A stretch of DNA of 64,000 bases from Platanthera guangdongensis (Eukaryota > Streptophyta > Magnoliopsida > Asparagales > Orchidaceae). The position numbers and the translations under genes are program-made. Shown piece by piece: positions 31,771-43,130 of this stretch (position 1 is the stretch's first letter; every line of letters begins with the position of its first letter). Under the pieces are notes generated by a model, which was given only the letters and a program-made list of their open reading frames with translations, did not search any database and was not told the DNA's origin. The DNA lies in NCBI GenBank assembly GCA_039583875.1, contig CM077159.1, forward strand, positions 100,119,707-100,183,706. Reading direction: 5' to 3'.

Positions 31771-32998
31771 ATGTCGAGAAGTCCTACGACAAGATCGACT
31801 CCCCAGTCTGAGGGTGAGTCATCTAGAGCTCATATTGAGTCCGTAATAGATGGATTACAGCAGGGTAATGAAGCTTTATCTAGGAAAATGTTGGAGATGC
31901 AATCGCAGATCCAAGCCTTGTTGACTGTTGTATCAGGACAACCAATTAGAGTTCAGGACCCTACTGTGGGTCAGGCTATTCTTGCACCTCTGATACCCCC
32001 ACCTATGATGCCACCGGAGATGAACTTTATTTCGCACTTCCAGCGATTGGGACCTCCCACCTATGTTGGTTGGGCGGACTTCATGGCTTTGGATGACTGG
32101 ATTATAGCCATTGAGGAGATGTTCTCTTACACTGGAGTTTCTGTCGACCAGAGAGTGATGGTCGCTGCTTATCAACTCAAGGGACTTACAAAGAGTTGGT
32201 GGCTGAGAGAAAAGAAAAAATTGAAGGATGGATGTTCATGGGAAGCCTTCAAGGAGCTTTTGCTGAAAAAGTTTCTTCCATCGGTTGAGCGAGACCGTTT
32301 GTTGAATGATTTCCTACACTTAAAGCAGAGGCAGCTCACGGTGAGTGAGTATGAGGTGGAGTTTAGCAAGCTGAGCCGATTCACCCCAGATTTAGTTATT
32401 TTTTAAGCCAGCAGAGTTAAATGTTTTTTGGGTGGTCTAAAGAGTGACATCCATCAGCTAGCAAATTCTTATGGGTCATAAACCTATGCTGAAGAAGTAG
32501 AAGCTTCTCTGAAGGTCAAAGCGATCGACAATGCTAAGAACCGAGGTTAGTAGCTGAGAAAAGAAAAGAGGAAGTTTGATGAGGTAAAGGATCCCCAGGG
32601 ATCGGGTTCTGCTTCGAGGAAGAGAAATAAGGAGATATACAACTTTTGTGGCCGACCAAGGCACCCGTACGAGAAGTGATTCAAGAGAATAGGAGCCCAG
32701 AAGAAGGAGCATGTTCATACTATTCAGGGCGCTCCCAGAGTAGATCTGGTGTGTACCCCGTACAAGAGAAAGGGGCACGATATTGCCCGTTGTTGGAGCA
32801 AGGATAAAGTGTGCTAACAGTATGTACAGAAAGGTCACATGAAGCCAAATTGCCCCCAACTTCAGCCCACACTGCAGCCAGTTCTACTACAAGCCATACC
32901 GCTGCCGCATCGATTGGACAAGGGAAAGGGAAAGCTGAACGTGGTGTCTCTGGAGGAAGCCCAGACATCTACCCAAGTATTTAAGGTTAGTTTTTAAC
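31771..32998 (+). pseudogene. Gypsy J gag
   Basis: Starts at an ATG. The first 210 codons are open: a Ser-rich N-terminus, a short coiled region (GLQQGNEALSRKMLEMQSQI) and the retrotransposon capsid domain (DWIIAIEEMF, YQLKGLTKSWW, FKELLLKKFLPS, EYEVEFSKLSRF). The same frame continues to 32998 with five or more stops. Degenerate zinc-knuckle text (CGRPRHPYEK; CWSKDKVC; GHMKPNC) and EEAQTSTQVFK follow. The final codons overlap a 5' splice-like AAG|GTTAGT at 32986. Confidence 0.88.
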
Positions 32999-33070
32999 CT
33001 GGTTTTGTTTCGGCCTAGCTCGTAGTTGTAGTTTCGATGTAGTTCAATTAGTTATGTGAGTGTTTTTATA

Positions 33071-33400
33071 GGGAAATTTAAAGTAAAGAACTGTTGGGAA
33101 CGTGTTGTCTTTGATTCCGGTGCTACCCACTTGTTTGTGGCTGGGGACTTTGTTTAGCGTCATCGTTTGACTCTCGATCAAGTTGGCGATGCGTTTTAGG
33201 TCAAGTTTCCCTCCTGTGATTCAGTGGTGTCAGACCAGGGTATCCCGAGTTGTCCTATTTTGCTAGGCAATTTCCTAGCGTTTACTGATTTGAAAGTAAT
33301 AGACCTGGAGGATTTTGATGTGATCTTGTGAATGAGCTGGTTATCCAAATATGATGCGGTTATCCCATGCAAGGTTAAGCACTTGGACTTCAGGATGGAC
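33071..33400 (+). pseudogene. Gypsy J protease
   Basis: The frame beginning near 33071 contains VVFDSGATHLFV, the retropepsin active site, and later DFDVIL followed by a TGA and [11 protein letters not shown], which is the conserved second half. Three stops occur. It is in a different frame from gag. Confidence 0.85.
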
Positions 33401-34303
33401 AACAATCAACCCAGGAGTGTTTATGGCTATCCGCGCCAGAGTTCTCCGATTATTTCTGCGGTATATGCTCGGAAACTTTTAGATTCTGACTGTTTTGCTT
33501 GTTTGGTTTCAGTTTTGGAAACCAAGGTTGTTTTGCCGCATTTAGAAGAGATCCTTGTGGTGCGTGAGTTTCTTGATGTATTTCCTGATAATCTTCCTGG
33601 TCTTCTGCCTGAGAGAGATGTAGAGTTTGTGATAGATTTGGAGCCGGGTACTCGTCCTATTCCTAAGGCACTATACCGTATGGCCCCTTGTGAGCTGGAG
33701 GAGTTGCGTACCCAACTGGATGATTTGTTGCAAAGCGGATTTATTAGTCTGAGTTCTTTACCTTGGGGTGCTCTCATTTTGTTTGTAAAGAAAAAAGATG
33801 GATTAATGAGGTTGTGCATTGATTATAGAGAACTGAACAAGGTGACTATCAAGAACAGGTATCCCTTGTCGAGAATTGATGACCTGTTTGATCAGTTGTG
33901 TGGTAGCCCTATGTTTTCAAAGATAAATCTTCGTTTAGGCTACCATCAGTTGAGCATTTGCGAGACAGATATTCCACGGACTGCCTTTCGTTCACGACAT
34001 GAGCATTTTGAGTTTTTGGTAATGTCTTTTGGTTTGAGCAATGCATCCTCTGCCTTTTTGGATATGATGAACAGAGTGTTCAAGGATTTCTTAGATTGTT
34101 TTGTGGTCGTATTTATAGACGATGTTCTAGTTTATTCTCGTAGTGCTGATGAGCATGCCCAATACTTGCGTCTAGTTTTGTCTGATTTGAGGGACCATAA
34201 GCTATTTGCTAAGCTGAGCAAGTGTGAGTTTTGGTTGCCTCAAGTTTCTTCTTGTGTTATGTGGTTAATAGAGATGAGATTTCAGTTGACCCCGAGAAGA
34301 TAG
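33401..34303 (+). pseudogene. Gypsy J reverse transcriptase
   Basis: Part of an open frame of 323 codons (33332-34303). It has [51 protein letters not shown] and [30 protein letters not shown] near 34112 carries the catalytic Asp pair. The frame shifts near 34260 in the thumb region and resumes with FLGLAGYYRRFVESFS near 34350 in another frame. This is the best-preserved RT in the window. Confidence 0.93.
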
Positions 34304-34917
34304 CTGTCGTTATGTATTGAGATAGGCCCACCACACCCAAGGAGATAAGGAGCTTCTTAGGGTTGGCTGGCTATTATAGAAGGTTTGTAGAGAGTTTCTC
34401 TACATTGTCTGTGCCATTGACTAAACTGATGGAGAAGAACTAAGCTTTTATCTGGAGTGATAAGTGTGAGAAAGCTTTTCAGGAATTAAAGAAGAGATTG
34501 TGAACTGCTCCAGTTTTGTCTCTGCCTACTGAAGGGTTGGATTATGCTGTGTATGTGGACACATCACACGTGAGACTTGGTTGCGTGCTGATGCAAGAGG
34601 GCAAAGTAATAGCGTATGGGTCGAGACAGCTAAAGATTCATGAAAGGAATGACCTTACGCATGATTTAGAGTTTGTGGCTGTCATTTATTCCATGAAGCA
34701 GTGGAGACACCTATTATATGGCGTATTGTGTAAGATTTACACGGATCATAAAAGTTTGAAGTATGTTTTCACTCAAAAGGAGTTGAGTTTGTGCCAGCAG
34801 AGATGGTTGGAGTATGTTGCAGACTATGATATTGAGATTCTGTATCATCCGGGCAAAGATAATGTGGTGGTCGACGCCCTGAGTAGGAAGACGGGGAAAA
34901 TTCTTAACCTCTCCGTG
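34304..34917 (+). pseudogene. Gypsy J RNase H, truncated by copia E
   Basis: After stops near 34440-34500 the frame 34516-34917 has [43 protein letters not shown] and [14 protein letters not shown]. These are complete RNase H landmarks, with Thr-Ser after the first Asp as in this group. The apparent last residues up to 34968 come from reading into LTR E. Confidence 0.92.
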
Positions 34918-35107
34918 TGTTGGATCCCTAGTTTGATTTGGGCTAGGTTCACTAAGTCACTAAGCTAGGATCATTTGACCCAACATGTATAGCCAGGGTC
35001 ATAGTTGTGTCCGAGAGTCTAGGCCAAGTTCTTAGTAACAACATCACATGGACCAGCCATCATCAGACTGCCAGAGACTCAAGGACTTAGAGATTCTCCA
35101 GAGACCA

Positions 35108-36055
35108 AGTAAAATGAGTTCGACATTCGTCGAACTCAGGTCGACGATTGTCGTGCTCAGCTCGACGATCTCAGAGAAAATTCTCTGAGCTGAGCTCGAC
35201 GAACTCTATTCTTTGGTCGACGAAAACTTGGACACTACAACAACACTTCAAGTTCAGAAAACATCAAGATATTCTAAGTCCTTAGAATCAGACTTTGGTC
35301 GACGAACTTAGTTCTCAGCTCGACGAACTCTATTCTTTGGTCGACGATCTTTGGTCTACCTTCTGCATTCTGTCCAAGACTGTGTTCTCTAGACTCAGGT
35401 CGACGAACTTAGTTCTCTGCCCGATAATTTCTGGATTCTTTACTTCAACTTCTTAAAGCCAGAAGCTTCTCATATTTTTTTAAGTCCAGATTCATCTTCA
35501 GTCGACGAATTCCAGATTCTCAGCTCGACGAACTTTGACCACTTTGGTTAGAGTTATCCAGCAACAATTAGTGGTCCTCAGCTCGATGAAATCAAATTCT
35601 TAGGTCGACGATTTCTGGACACTTCAACTCTTTCATTTCAGAAGCATCTGTGTATATTCTTAAGTCCGAAATCAACTTCAGTCGACGAATTCCAGATTCT
35701 CAGCTCGACGAACTTTGACCACTTTGGCTAGAGTTATCCAACAACAATTAGTGGTCCTCAGCTCGATGAAATCAAATTCTTAGGTCGTAGATTTCTGGAC
35801 ACTTCAACTCTTTCATTTCAGAAGCATCTGTGTATATTCTTAAGTCCGAAGTCAACTCCAGTCGACAAAGCCAGTTATCAGCTCGACGAACTTCAGACAC
35901 AGAAAAGGCAAAGTTTCTGAAGCATACAGTTCTATTATCAGATCGACGATCTTGGAACTCAGCTCGACGAACAGAAGTTATCTGATAGACGAACACAGCA
36001 ACTCAGCTCGACGAACTGTGGACTCAGCTCGACGATTTCTGTCATCTGTTCGACG
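35108..36055 (+). repeat. gctcgacgaactc motif array in LTR E
   Basis: About thirty units such as gctcgacgaactt, ggtcgacgatttc and cagtcgacgaattcc at 15-50 bp spacing, 700-1640 bp upstream of the TATA box. Confidence 0.95.
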
Positions 36056-36750
36056 ATTCCAGACTTAGTATTTCTTTCCTCTGTCCTCATTCTATGACAA
36101 TAATTTCTGAATGATTAATGATAAAATATTCTCTGAATATTACCGTTGGACGGTGAATTGATCACGACTTTCATCAAAATTATTGCCTTCTATTTTTCCA
36201 AGGGACAGTTGGGGAAATAAATCAATGTAGTTTATTCTCTAGGCCATCAGCATTGATTGCAGCAGAGGAATACAAATTTTGAAATACAAATTCCTTCAGA
36301 AAATATAAAAGAGATTTTTCTCTTTTCTTGGATATAAAGAAGAACACAGTACACCCAAGAACACAGACACATAGAGAATCACAGTCAGTCTGTCTTCAAG
36401 AGTTTTCTCTGCTCCATCATACTTTCACAGCTTTCTGATACAAAAAAGAAGCCCTAGGCCAGAAGAAGATCATCTATTGAAGAAGAAGAACAATCAATCT
36501 AAATCAAGAGTCTTCTTTCTTCATCTCTCCAGGAAACTTCAAAGGACAACAACTACTCCATCTGTCAAGAAGTTCCTGTAAATTTCTCTGATAGATGCTT
36601 AAAGACTGAAGGCCTATCACCCTGCAGCGAAGCTCCAGATTTCCCTGAACTATTCTACATCTCAGGGGGAGCTACTTGCTAATATCATATCCACTTGTCC
36701 TCTCTCTGATTGTTGACAGATAATATACCATCACCTCTCACCCCTCTCTG

Positions 36751-36757
36751 TATAAAG
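36751..36757 (+). promoter_or_regulatory. TATA box of LTR E
   Basis: TATAAAG followed by ggttgtcatctcccttcaaaa, aligned with the TATA region of LTR C. Confidence 0.7.
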
Positions 36758-37128
36758 GGTTGTCATCTCCCTTCAAAAGTGATTCTTGGTTACAAGTCAC
36801 CTGACCAAAAGACTTGAGATTTGGTTTTTGAGCACCTGATCAAAGGCTCATTGGTGTCAGGCAACTGATCAAAAATCTGAGTGGATTCCTACCAGGGTGA
36901 TAGAAGAGTGGATGTACCCAGGTTGGGGAACCACTATAAATTTCTTATGTCGTCTGGTTGTCCTTTCTTTTGTTTCTTGTTGTGGCTGTGATTATTAGTT
37001 AGTTGTTGCTGTGTTTTATCCTTCAATGTATTTCTTACTTGTCTGCAATATTCAAAAAATTTTATAAGCTTGAAACAATCTATTCACCCCCCTCTAGAGT
37101 ATTTCTGATCTAACTGCTCACTTTCAAT

Positions 37129-37140
37129 TGGTATCAGAGG
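37129..37140 (+). promoter_or_regulatory. Copia E primer-binding site
   Basis: TGGTATCAGAGG two bases after the LTR. Confidence 0.95.
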
Positions 37141-37236
37141 GGGTTCCTTTGGTTGTACAAGCTAACCCTTGAACCAAAGATCCTTTGTTAGATCTAAATT
37201 TTATTTTTATTTCCATTTAGATTTATATACACAGCT

Positions 37237-38668
37237 ATGACACAGAACAAGGATTATGCAAGCACCAGACCTCCAGTTTGCAACCTAAACAGGTTTTCCA
37301 TCTGGAAGGCAAGAATTAAATAATACATTAATTCTATTTATGAGGATATATACAACTCTATTTTGACATGTCCTCCTTAAGCTTCAACTTCTGCAACATC
37401 TACAAGCACTACTGCAGTTCCACCACCTGAGTGGCCTGAGGCCCAGAAGAAAGCAAAGATTGCTGATGCCAAGGCAATGAACATATTGGCTCAGACTATG
37501 TCAGATGACATCTTTCAGAAGGTGGCTGAGTGCACCTCTACAAAAGCAATCTAGGATTCACTCAACCAAATGGTTGCTGGCTTAGCAGATGAGAGTAAAG
37601 ATAGAAGATCAAAGCTCATCACACAATATGAAAACTTCAAAAATTATGAACCAGAAACAGTTGAAGTAATGTACAATATGCTTAGCTCCATCATCAATGA
37701 GCTAAGGACCTTAGACAAAGAAATCACCTTGACTGAAGTAAATGACAGGATCCTAATGTGCTTCCCAAGCTCATGAGATTCAAGGATCTGGCCCATCAAG
37801 GAGGCCAGAAGCCGGAATGAGATTTCCATTGAATCTCTGTTAGGCAAGTTAAAGTCCTATGAATAGCTGATCAAGTACAGGGAGGCAGTTGAGCAAAGAA
37901 CACCCCCTCCAGTAAGAAAAGAGCATAGCATTGCTTTTAAGGTAGCTGAGGAGACAGAGACATCATCAACAAATGAAGAGCTCATGAGTCTGTTTGCCAA
38001 AATATTCTATAAGATGACAAGAAAGGATTTCAGGAGAAAGTCATCAAGGCAGGATGACAAGCCTAGATATGATAAGACACCAACCAAAGAAGTTGTGTGT
38101 TTTGGATGCAGGAAGCCTGGGCACTTCATCTCTGAGTGTCCAGAGAATCATAAGAAAGAAAAGAGTAGAGAAAAGGATACCAGGAGACAGCACCACAGCA
38201 GACCTTCTTCCAGCAAATATAAGAAGAAGGATAAAGGTTTTGTGGATGAAACATGGAGTGAGACTGAAGAAGAATCAACATCTTCCAGCTCCAGTGAAGA
38301 TGAGGAAGAAGCAAGGGCCAAGGAGGTTTGCCTCATGACAATTGATGCTTCCAGGAGCTATTCAGAAGAAGAGGACTCAGACAATGAAGAAGCTTTAGAT
38401 TCTGAAGATGACAAGCTATTGTCTTCTTTTGACTACAATTCAGATTCTTTTAAAGTTGAATTTAAAACAATGTGTATTGACCTAATTAACTCAAAAAAAG
38501 AGATTAAAACTCTTAGGGAGAAACCAGGAAATTTAGAAAATATTAACTCTGAAAATAATAGGTTAAAGGGTGAGTTGTGTTTAGCTAATGAACAAATAAC
38601 ACTGCTAAAAACTGAGCTTTGTGAGGCTAAACAACTTGAGGAAACTCTCAATGAAAGAAGCCTCAAGC
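37237..38668 (+). pseudogene. Copia E gag, N-terminal part
   Basis: ATG at 37237, about 95 bp past the PBS. One frame runs to 38668 with five nonsense codons (TAA, TAA, TAG, TGA, TAG), each explicable by C-to-T or G-to-A change. It shows FSIWKARIK, AKAMNILAQTM and MYNMLSSIINELRTL of the UBN2 capsid. One CCHC knuckle follows (CFGCRKPGHFISEC, near 38100). Then come a Lys/Ser-rich stretch, an acidic Ser/Glu segment and a predicted coiled coil (SKKEIKTLREK to EAKQLEETL). Gypsy F interrupts it at 38668. Confidence 0.93.
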
Positions 38669-41247
38669 TGTAACACCCCAAATTTTGAGAGGGGATCGAC
38701 CAGCGTTTTCTGGCCAAATTTTGTTTTCTGGCAGGGGGCACACGGCCTGGGACACGGGCGTGTCATGCTGGAGTCGACGACTTGGCCGCGTAGTCGACAT
38801 TTTTTCGCTCGACAAAGTGTCGAGACTGGGCACATGGCCTGAGACACGGGAGTGTCTCAGGGCGTATCGAGCCCTTGTCGACAAGCAGCCTGGGGTGTCG
38901 ACATTTTCGCTCGACGATGTGTCGAGACAAGACACACGTCCTAGGACACGGGCATTGCCAAGGCCGTGTCAGTCAGTCGACGAACTTCTCTCGACGAAGT
39001 TCACTCGACCAGTGTCGAGTGTCGAGTGTCGAGACAGGGGCACACGACCTGTGACACGGGAGTGTCACAGGGCGTGTCCCGCACGGTCGACGATCTTCGC
39101 TCGATGTTTTTCCACGGTGTCGACACAAAGGCAGTCGACGAGTGTCGAGACTTAGCACACGGCTTGGGACACGGGCATGTCCCAGGCCATGTCCTTCTCG
39201 GGTTGTTTTCGTGGCTGTGTCGATGGAGAGACACGGCCGACCACACGGTCGTGTCAGTCGGGACACGTGCATGTCGGGTCGAACACGGGCTTGTCGGATG
39301 CCCGTGTGTTGTTTCAGGCGCGTCGATTTGAGACGAAGAATGAGGAACACGGCCCTGGACACGGGCGTGTGCCAGGCCGTGTTCGGCCCAGGTGTTTTAT
39401 TTTTCAGACGGATCGTGGCCATTCTTTCCCTTATTTTGGGATCTGATGGTTCAGGACTGCTCTTGGGGAGTTAAGTCCGAGAATAGGGTTGGAAACCCTC
39501 ATTCTTCTTCAAGCTTTCTCTTACTAAATTCTAGAGAGAAGGGAGAGCAAGGAAGAAGGTGAAGGAGGGTTTGGGCTGTAGAAGAGGCTTCGGTGCTCCA
39601 AATCGCGAGCCGAGTCTAGATCCGTGGAGGCTAGAGCTTTGCGAAGGTTTTCATCGGCCTATTTTGCCATGGCTAGGAGGAGGAGTCAGAAGGTAACGAC
39701 ACTTCTCCTCTCGGTTTTAGGATGCACGTTTTAGCATCTTTTCTTTTCTAGTTTTGGGCACCAAACACTCAAATGTTTTTGGGTCGCAAGGTTCAAGAGG
39801 AACCTCCGAGTCGATTGAGTCTATCCCCGATATGTTTTGCATTAGAAATCCGCTCCGTTAGTGGATTAGGCATGGTTTGTGAAGCCGTAGTCGCGACCAT
39901 TAGTCCGACTCGGTGATGTTGCATACGTGCTTTAAGGATTTGTAGAGATCCATTGCGGCAAGATGCCGTTTGTGATGTGGTGATGTTTTCCCCTTTTTCT
40001 CGAGTGAGTACGAGTAGTCAGAACCGGACAAGGTTAGCTCCTTAATGGCGGTAGATGGTTTCCTTGGTGGACAAGGTTAACTCCGCATGAGTGGAAGATG
40101 GTTTCCTTGGTGCGCGGGAACACTGCAGTACAAATGAGGGACTAGGGTGGATTTGTCTTGGTTTGTGATGTGCCAAGGCGTGGCTATGTCTCCGTGGTCG
40201 GCTGGCTATCCCGTGACGTTCACGTCATGTGTGGAGGGTGTCCTGGCGAGACTAGTCCCCTTCTGTGAGACTGACGAGAATGCCAAGCATGGGGGAAAGC
40301 CCGGGCAATGAGGCCATGAGCGGGTGGGGTCCGGCAAGGCTTCTTAGAATCGGTCAGTTTGTGTTTGTTGGAATCCTGACATGAGACTTCAGAGCTTGCA
40401 GGCAAGCCCGGGTTTAAGACCTTGAGCGGGTGGGGCCTTAGCAAGAGTTCCATGTGGCGGCTTGAGTGCCGTTGGGGGGAATTGTGTTACCCCCTTTGTT
40501 TGTGGATTTATGCTGATGGGGAACGATGAGTACCCATATGATGTGATGAGGTGCTAGATGCATACGCTATAGGGTGCCTTGGGTGAAACCCGCGTGTTGC
40601 ATACATGTTGCATAAGTAGGCCCTTTTTTTATTATATGCTCAACCCGTAGAGAACGTGTATGATGTTTGAGACATCCAAGCTTGTTCTTAATGCACTTCT
40701 TATTTATATTTATACATTGCATACGAAGTGCTGACTTGCAGGTTGGAGGGTTCCCCGTGGTCCGTTAGGGGTGGCCGGGAGGAGATGTGTTTGTTACACA
40801 GTTTGAGGTCAGCCTTTGCTGACCCCACGTTACTAATAATTTTTACAGGGCAAGGATCGCACGTAGGAGCTAGCTCGCCGGCCAGAAAGGCCTAAGCCTC
40901 ATGAAGTGTTAACCTTTGTAGTAGCTCTACTCATTATGGCATTTTATGTTTTGATGCTCATGTTGTCCGACGTGCATGCCGAGGTAAACTAGGAGTGCTT
41001 GTGCACTTTCATGATTGTTGTATTATGTGAGTTCAGACTCTCTGTGTTGTAAGGCCATAAGGTCATCTTTTTATTACTCTTATAGTGGTGGATAACTTCT
41101 AGTCTTGCTTGTGTTTCCGTTGTGTTGTGCAAAGAGTTTTGAGTGTGGGTAGTTATATCATCTAATAATACTAAAGCTGTGGCGTCCGTATGTTGTGGGG
41201 CCCCGGCCGAACCCATATTATACGGTCATTACAGGGGAGGTGTTACA
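38669..41247 (+). repeat. Gypsy F 5' LTR
   Basis: 2579 bp. Its first 750 bp carry interleaved GACACGGGCGTGTC palindromes and TCGACGA motifs. A purine-rich agagagaagggagag segment near 39530 resembles that of gypsy D. Confidence 0.96.
38735..39400 (+). repeat. GACACGGGCGTGTC and TCGAC motif array in LTR F
   Basis: Repeated blocks of the type cacacggcctgggacacggg then cgtgtc, giving inverted repeats with arms of 8 bp or more, alternate with gtcgacga, ctcgacgaagtt and gtgtcgaga. Copies recur about every 60-70 bp. The right LTR has the same at 46135-46790. Confidence 0.92.
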
Positions 41248-41250
41248 ATT

Positions 41251-41260
41251 TGGTATCAGA
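41251..41260 (+). promoter_or_regulatory. Gypsy F primer-binding site
   Basis: TGGTATCAGA, four bases after the LTR. Confidence 0.93.
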
Positions 41261-41389
41261 AGGAGGTTCGATTCAAGGTCAATGCGTAGAGAAGTTATCC
41301 ACATAAGAGTAATACGGAACCATGAGTGTACTTATGTTTAAGTCTTGAGATTAGAGACTGATTCCTTGTTTCTTGTTTTCTTGAAGAGT

Positions 41390-42565
41390 GCAAGCAACGA
41401 GGCGGGAACGTCGAGAGCAAGAGAGGAACTCGCGGCGAGCAGTGCCATTGCTCCAGGTCTTTTGGGCACGGGTGTTAACCCGACCGATTTCTGCCGCATG
41501 CTTGCAGAAGCGATGGTGGTAGCCCAAGCTGCAGCGGCAGCTCAGGTATCAACCCCTGCTACACCGGACACGGCGACGGCCATGCCAGGCAGAGAGGCCA
41601 GGCGAGTGGAGCCTTTGGCAGAAAGGGTGGTTGTCGGACATGGAGACCAGCACATGAAGTATTTCCTGAGCTTACATCCCCCGTCGTTCAAGGGAGTTGG
41701 TACGCCAACGGATGCAGAGGATTGGTGGGTCTGAATTCAAGAGCTTTTGAGGGCGGCAGAGACGCTAGAAGAAAAGAAATCTGAGTATGCGGCGTTCATG
41801 TTGGAAGGAGACGCCAAGTTGTGGTGGGTGAGCCATAGCGGCCGCCAGTTCCCTGGTCGCACCCCGTCAATGGAGGAATTTGGGGATGCTTTTCTAAAGA
41901 GGTACATTCCCGTTTCTACACGGTTGGCCCTTTAGAGGCAGTTTCTGCACTTAATGTAGCGAGACAAGATGGTGGATGAGTATGTGCAGGAGTTCACCCG
42001 TTTGGGTCGTTACGCGGGAACGACGATGGCAGATGATGTAGAGAGGGATAACCTCTTCTACCAGGGGATGGGGGAGAATCTGAGGCAACCCCTCATTTCC
42101 ATGAAGAGAGCTGGTTTCAATGAACTAGTTGAGGCTGCCAGGATTTTGGAAAGTGATCTGGAGCGAACCCAACGTCGTAAGGGTTTCACTCCCAAGCAAG
42201 GGGAAGGGAAGCCTCCCCAATCCCAGGGAAAGTCTGAAGGGAGTAGGTGGAGGAAAAAGCCTCATACTTCCAGATCTGGTGAGAAGAGCAAGTGGACGCC
42301 TGAAGGTTCTCAGTCTAGGGGACCTCCGACGTGCTACAACTGCGGTAAGGTGGGGCACATAGCTCGAGTTTGTCCTCAAGGAGGAGCGGAGCAAGAGGCA
42401 AGGCAGGAGCAGACTGCGCGCTCCGGCCCCAGTGCCACGGAGAAAGCGAAGATGGTGGAGTCAAGCGCTTCTCGGTTCCAACCGGTGCAACCAAGGGCCT
42501 ACAACCTTGGACAGCAGGAAGCGATCCGCCAAACCGATGTGGTGACAGGTATGAAGAAAATTTAA
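41390..42565 (+). pseudogene. Gypsy F gag
   Basis: One continuous frame to 42565 with three nonsense codons (41732 TGA, 41933 TAG, 41957 TAG). It has an Ala-rich N-terminus (MVVAQAAAAAQV) and HMKYFLSLHPPSFKGVG. Next comes the capsid domain (AAFMLEGDAKLWWV, FGDAFLKRYIP, MVDEYVQEFTRLGRYA, NLFYQGMGENLRQPL). A basic linker and one CCHC knuckle (CYNCGKVGHIARVC near 42335) follow. The exact start is unclear because upstream text lacks a good ATG. The stop lies within a 73-nt GT-AG interval. Confidence 0.93.
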
Positions 42566-42621
42566 GTTTAAATTTTGTGCTTCATACTTTTAGACCTTTT
42601 TGTGTGATGTCTATGTTGTAG
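42549..42621 (+). promoter_or_regulatory. Candidate gag-pol intron, gypsy F
   Basis: GTATGA donor after ACAG and acceptor TATGTTGTAG before GC. It is 73 nt, U-rich, and within the lower range of plant introns. It holds the Gag stop codon (42563). The gag codon is split 1+2 and its removal continues straight into the protease frame. Confidence 0.55.
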
Positions 42622-43130
42622 GCTTCGTATTAGTTTCCGGATACCCCGCTAGGGTATTGTTCGATACGGGAGCATCGCACTCCTTTCTTGCGGAGAGCTT
42701 CATCCGGAGAATAGGAGTTGAGTCTTTCTCGGCGGACGCGGAGCTAAAAGTGCGCATGCCCAATGGGTCATCCATGAACACCGGGTTTAAAGGGCGCATC
42801 TGTTGGGAGCTGGACGGAGTTGATTTCGTTTTGGTAGCAGCAGTTTTACCATTGGTTGAGTTCGATGTCATTTTGGGCATGGACTGGCTTACAGAGCAAC
42901 GCGCTAGTATTGACTGCCTATCTAAGGTAGTGACCCTAAAGAGCAAAGGGCAGGTGGATGTCAAATTTGAGGGCCTTTGTGGAGTGGCCTGTTCCCTGAT
43001 TTCGGCCATGCAATTGATGCGGGAGGTTAACCAGGGTGGTGTAGCGCTGGTAGCGTTATTGGAGGTTTGTCTCTCCCAGTTGTCTATTAAGGAAGTGCCC
43101 GTAGTGGCAGAGTTCAAGGATGTGTTTCCG
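42622..43130 (+). pseudogene. Gypsy F protease
   Basis: Fully open. RVLFDTGASHSFLAESFI carries the intact Asp-Thr-Gly active site near residue 15. FDVILGMDWLTEQRASIDC is the conserved second half. It would cut Gag-Pol into mature proteins. It is in a frame different from gag unless the 42549-42621 interval is removed or a frameshift occurs. Confidence 0.93.

Larger units (their letters stand above)
28211..34917 (+). mobile_element. Gypsy J, left part (right part outside window)
   Basis: It begins TGTAACACCCC at 28211 and has a 2.9-kb LTR, PBS, gag, protease, RT and RNase H in plus-strand gypsy order. It stops abruptly at 34917 within the RNase H end, where LTR E starts (TGTTGGATCC). The integrase and 3' LTR must lie beyond the window, past E and its nested elements. 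Confidence 0.92.
34918..37126 (+). repeat. Copia E 5' LTR
   Basis: 2209 bp, TGTTGGATCCCTAG to CTCACTTTCA. U3 carries a TCGACGAA array at 35108-36055, with a segment near 35480-35660 duplicated at 35660-35840. The TATA box is at 36751. U5 ends with attcacccccctctagag. Confidence 0.95.

Noticed and set aside
34918..34968. Extension of gypsy J RNase H past 34917
   Set aside because: These codons come from reading into LTR E.
38621..39474. Arg/Ser-rich frames in LTR F (and at 46005-46856)
   Set aside because: They repeat in both LTRs and in several frames, so they are motif translation in non-coding DNA.
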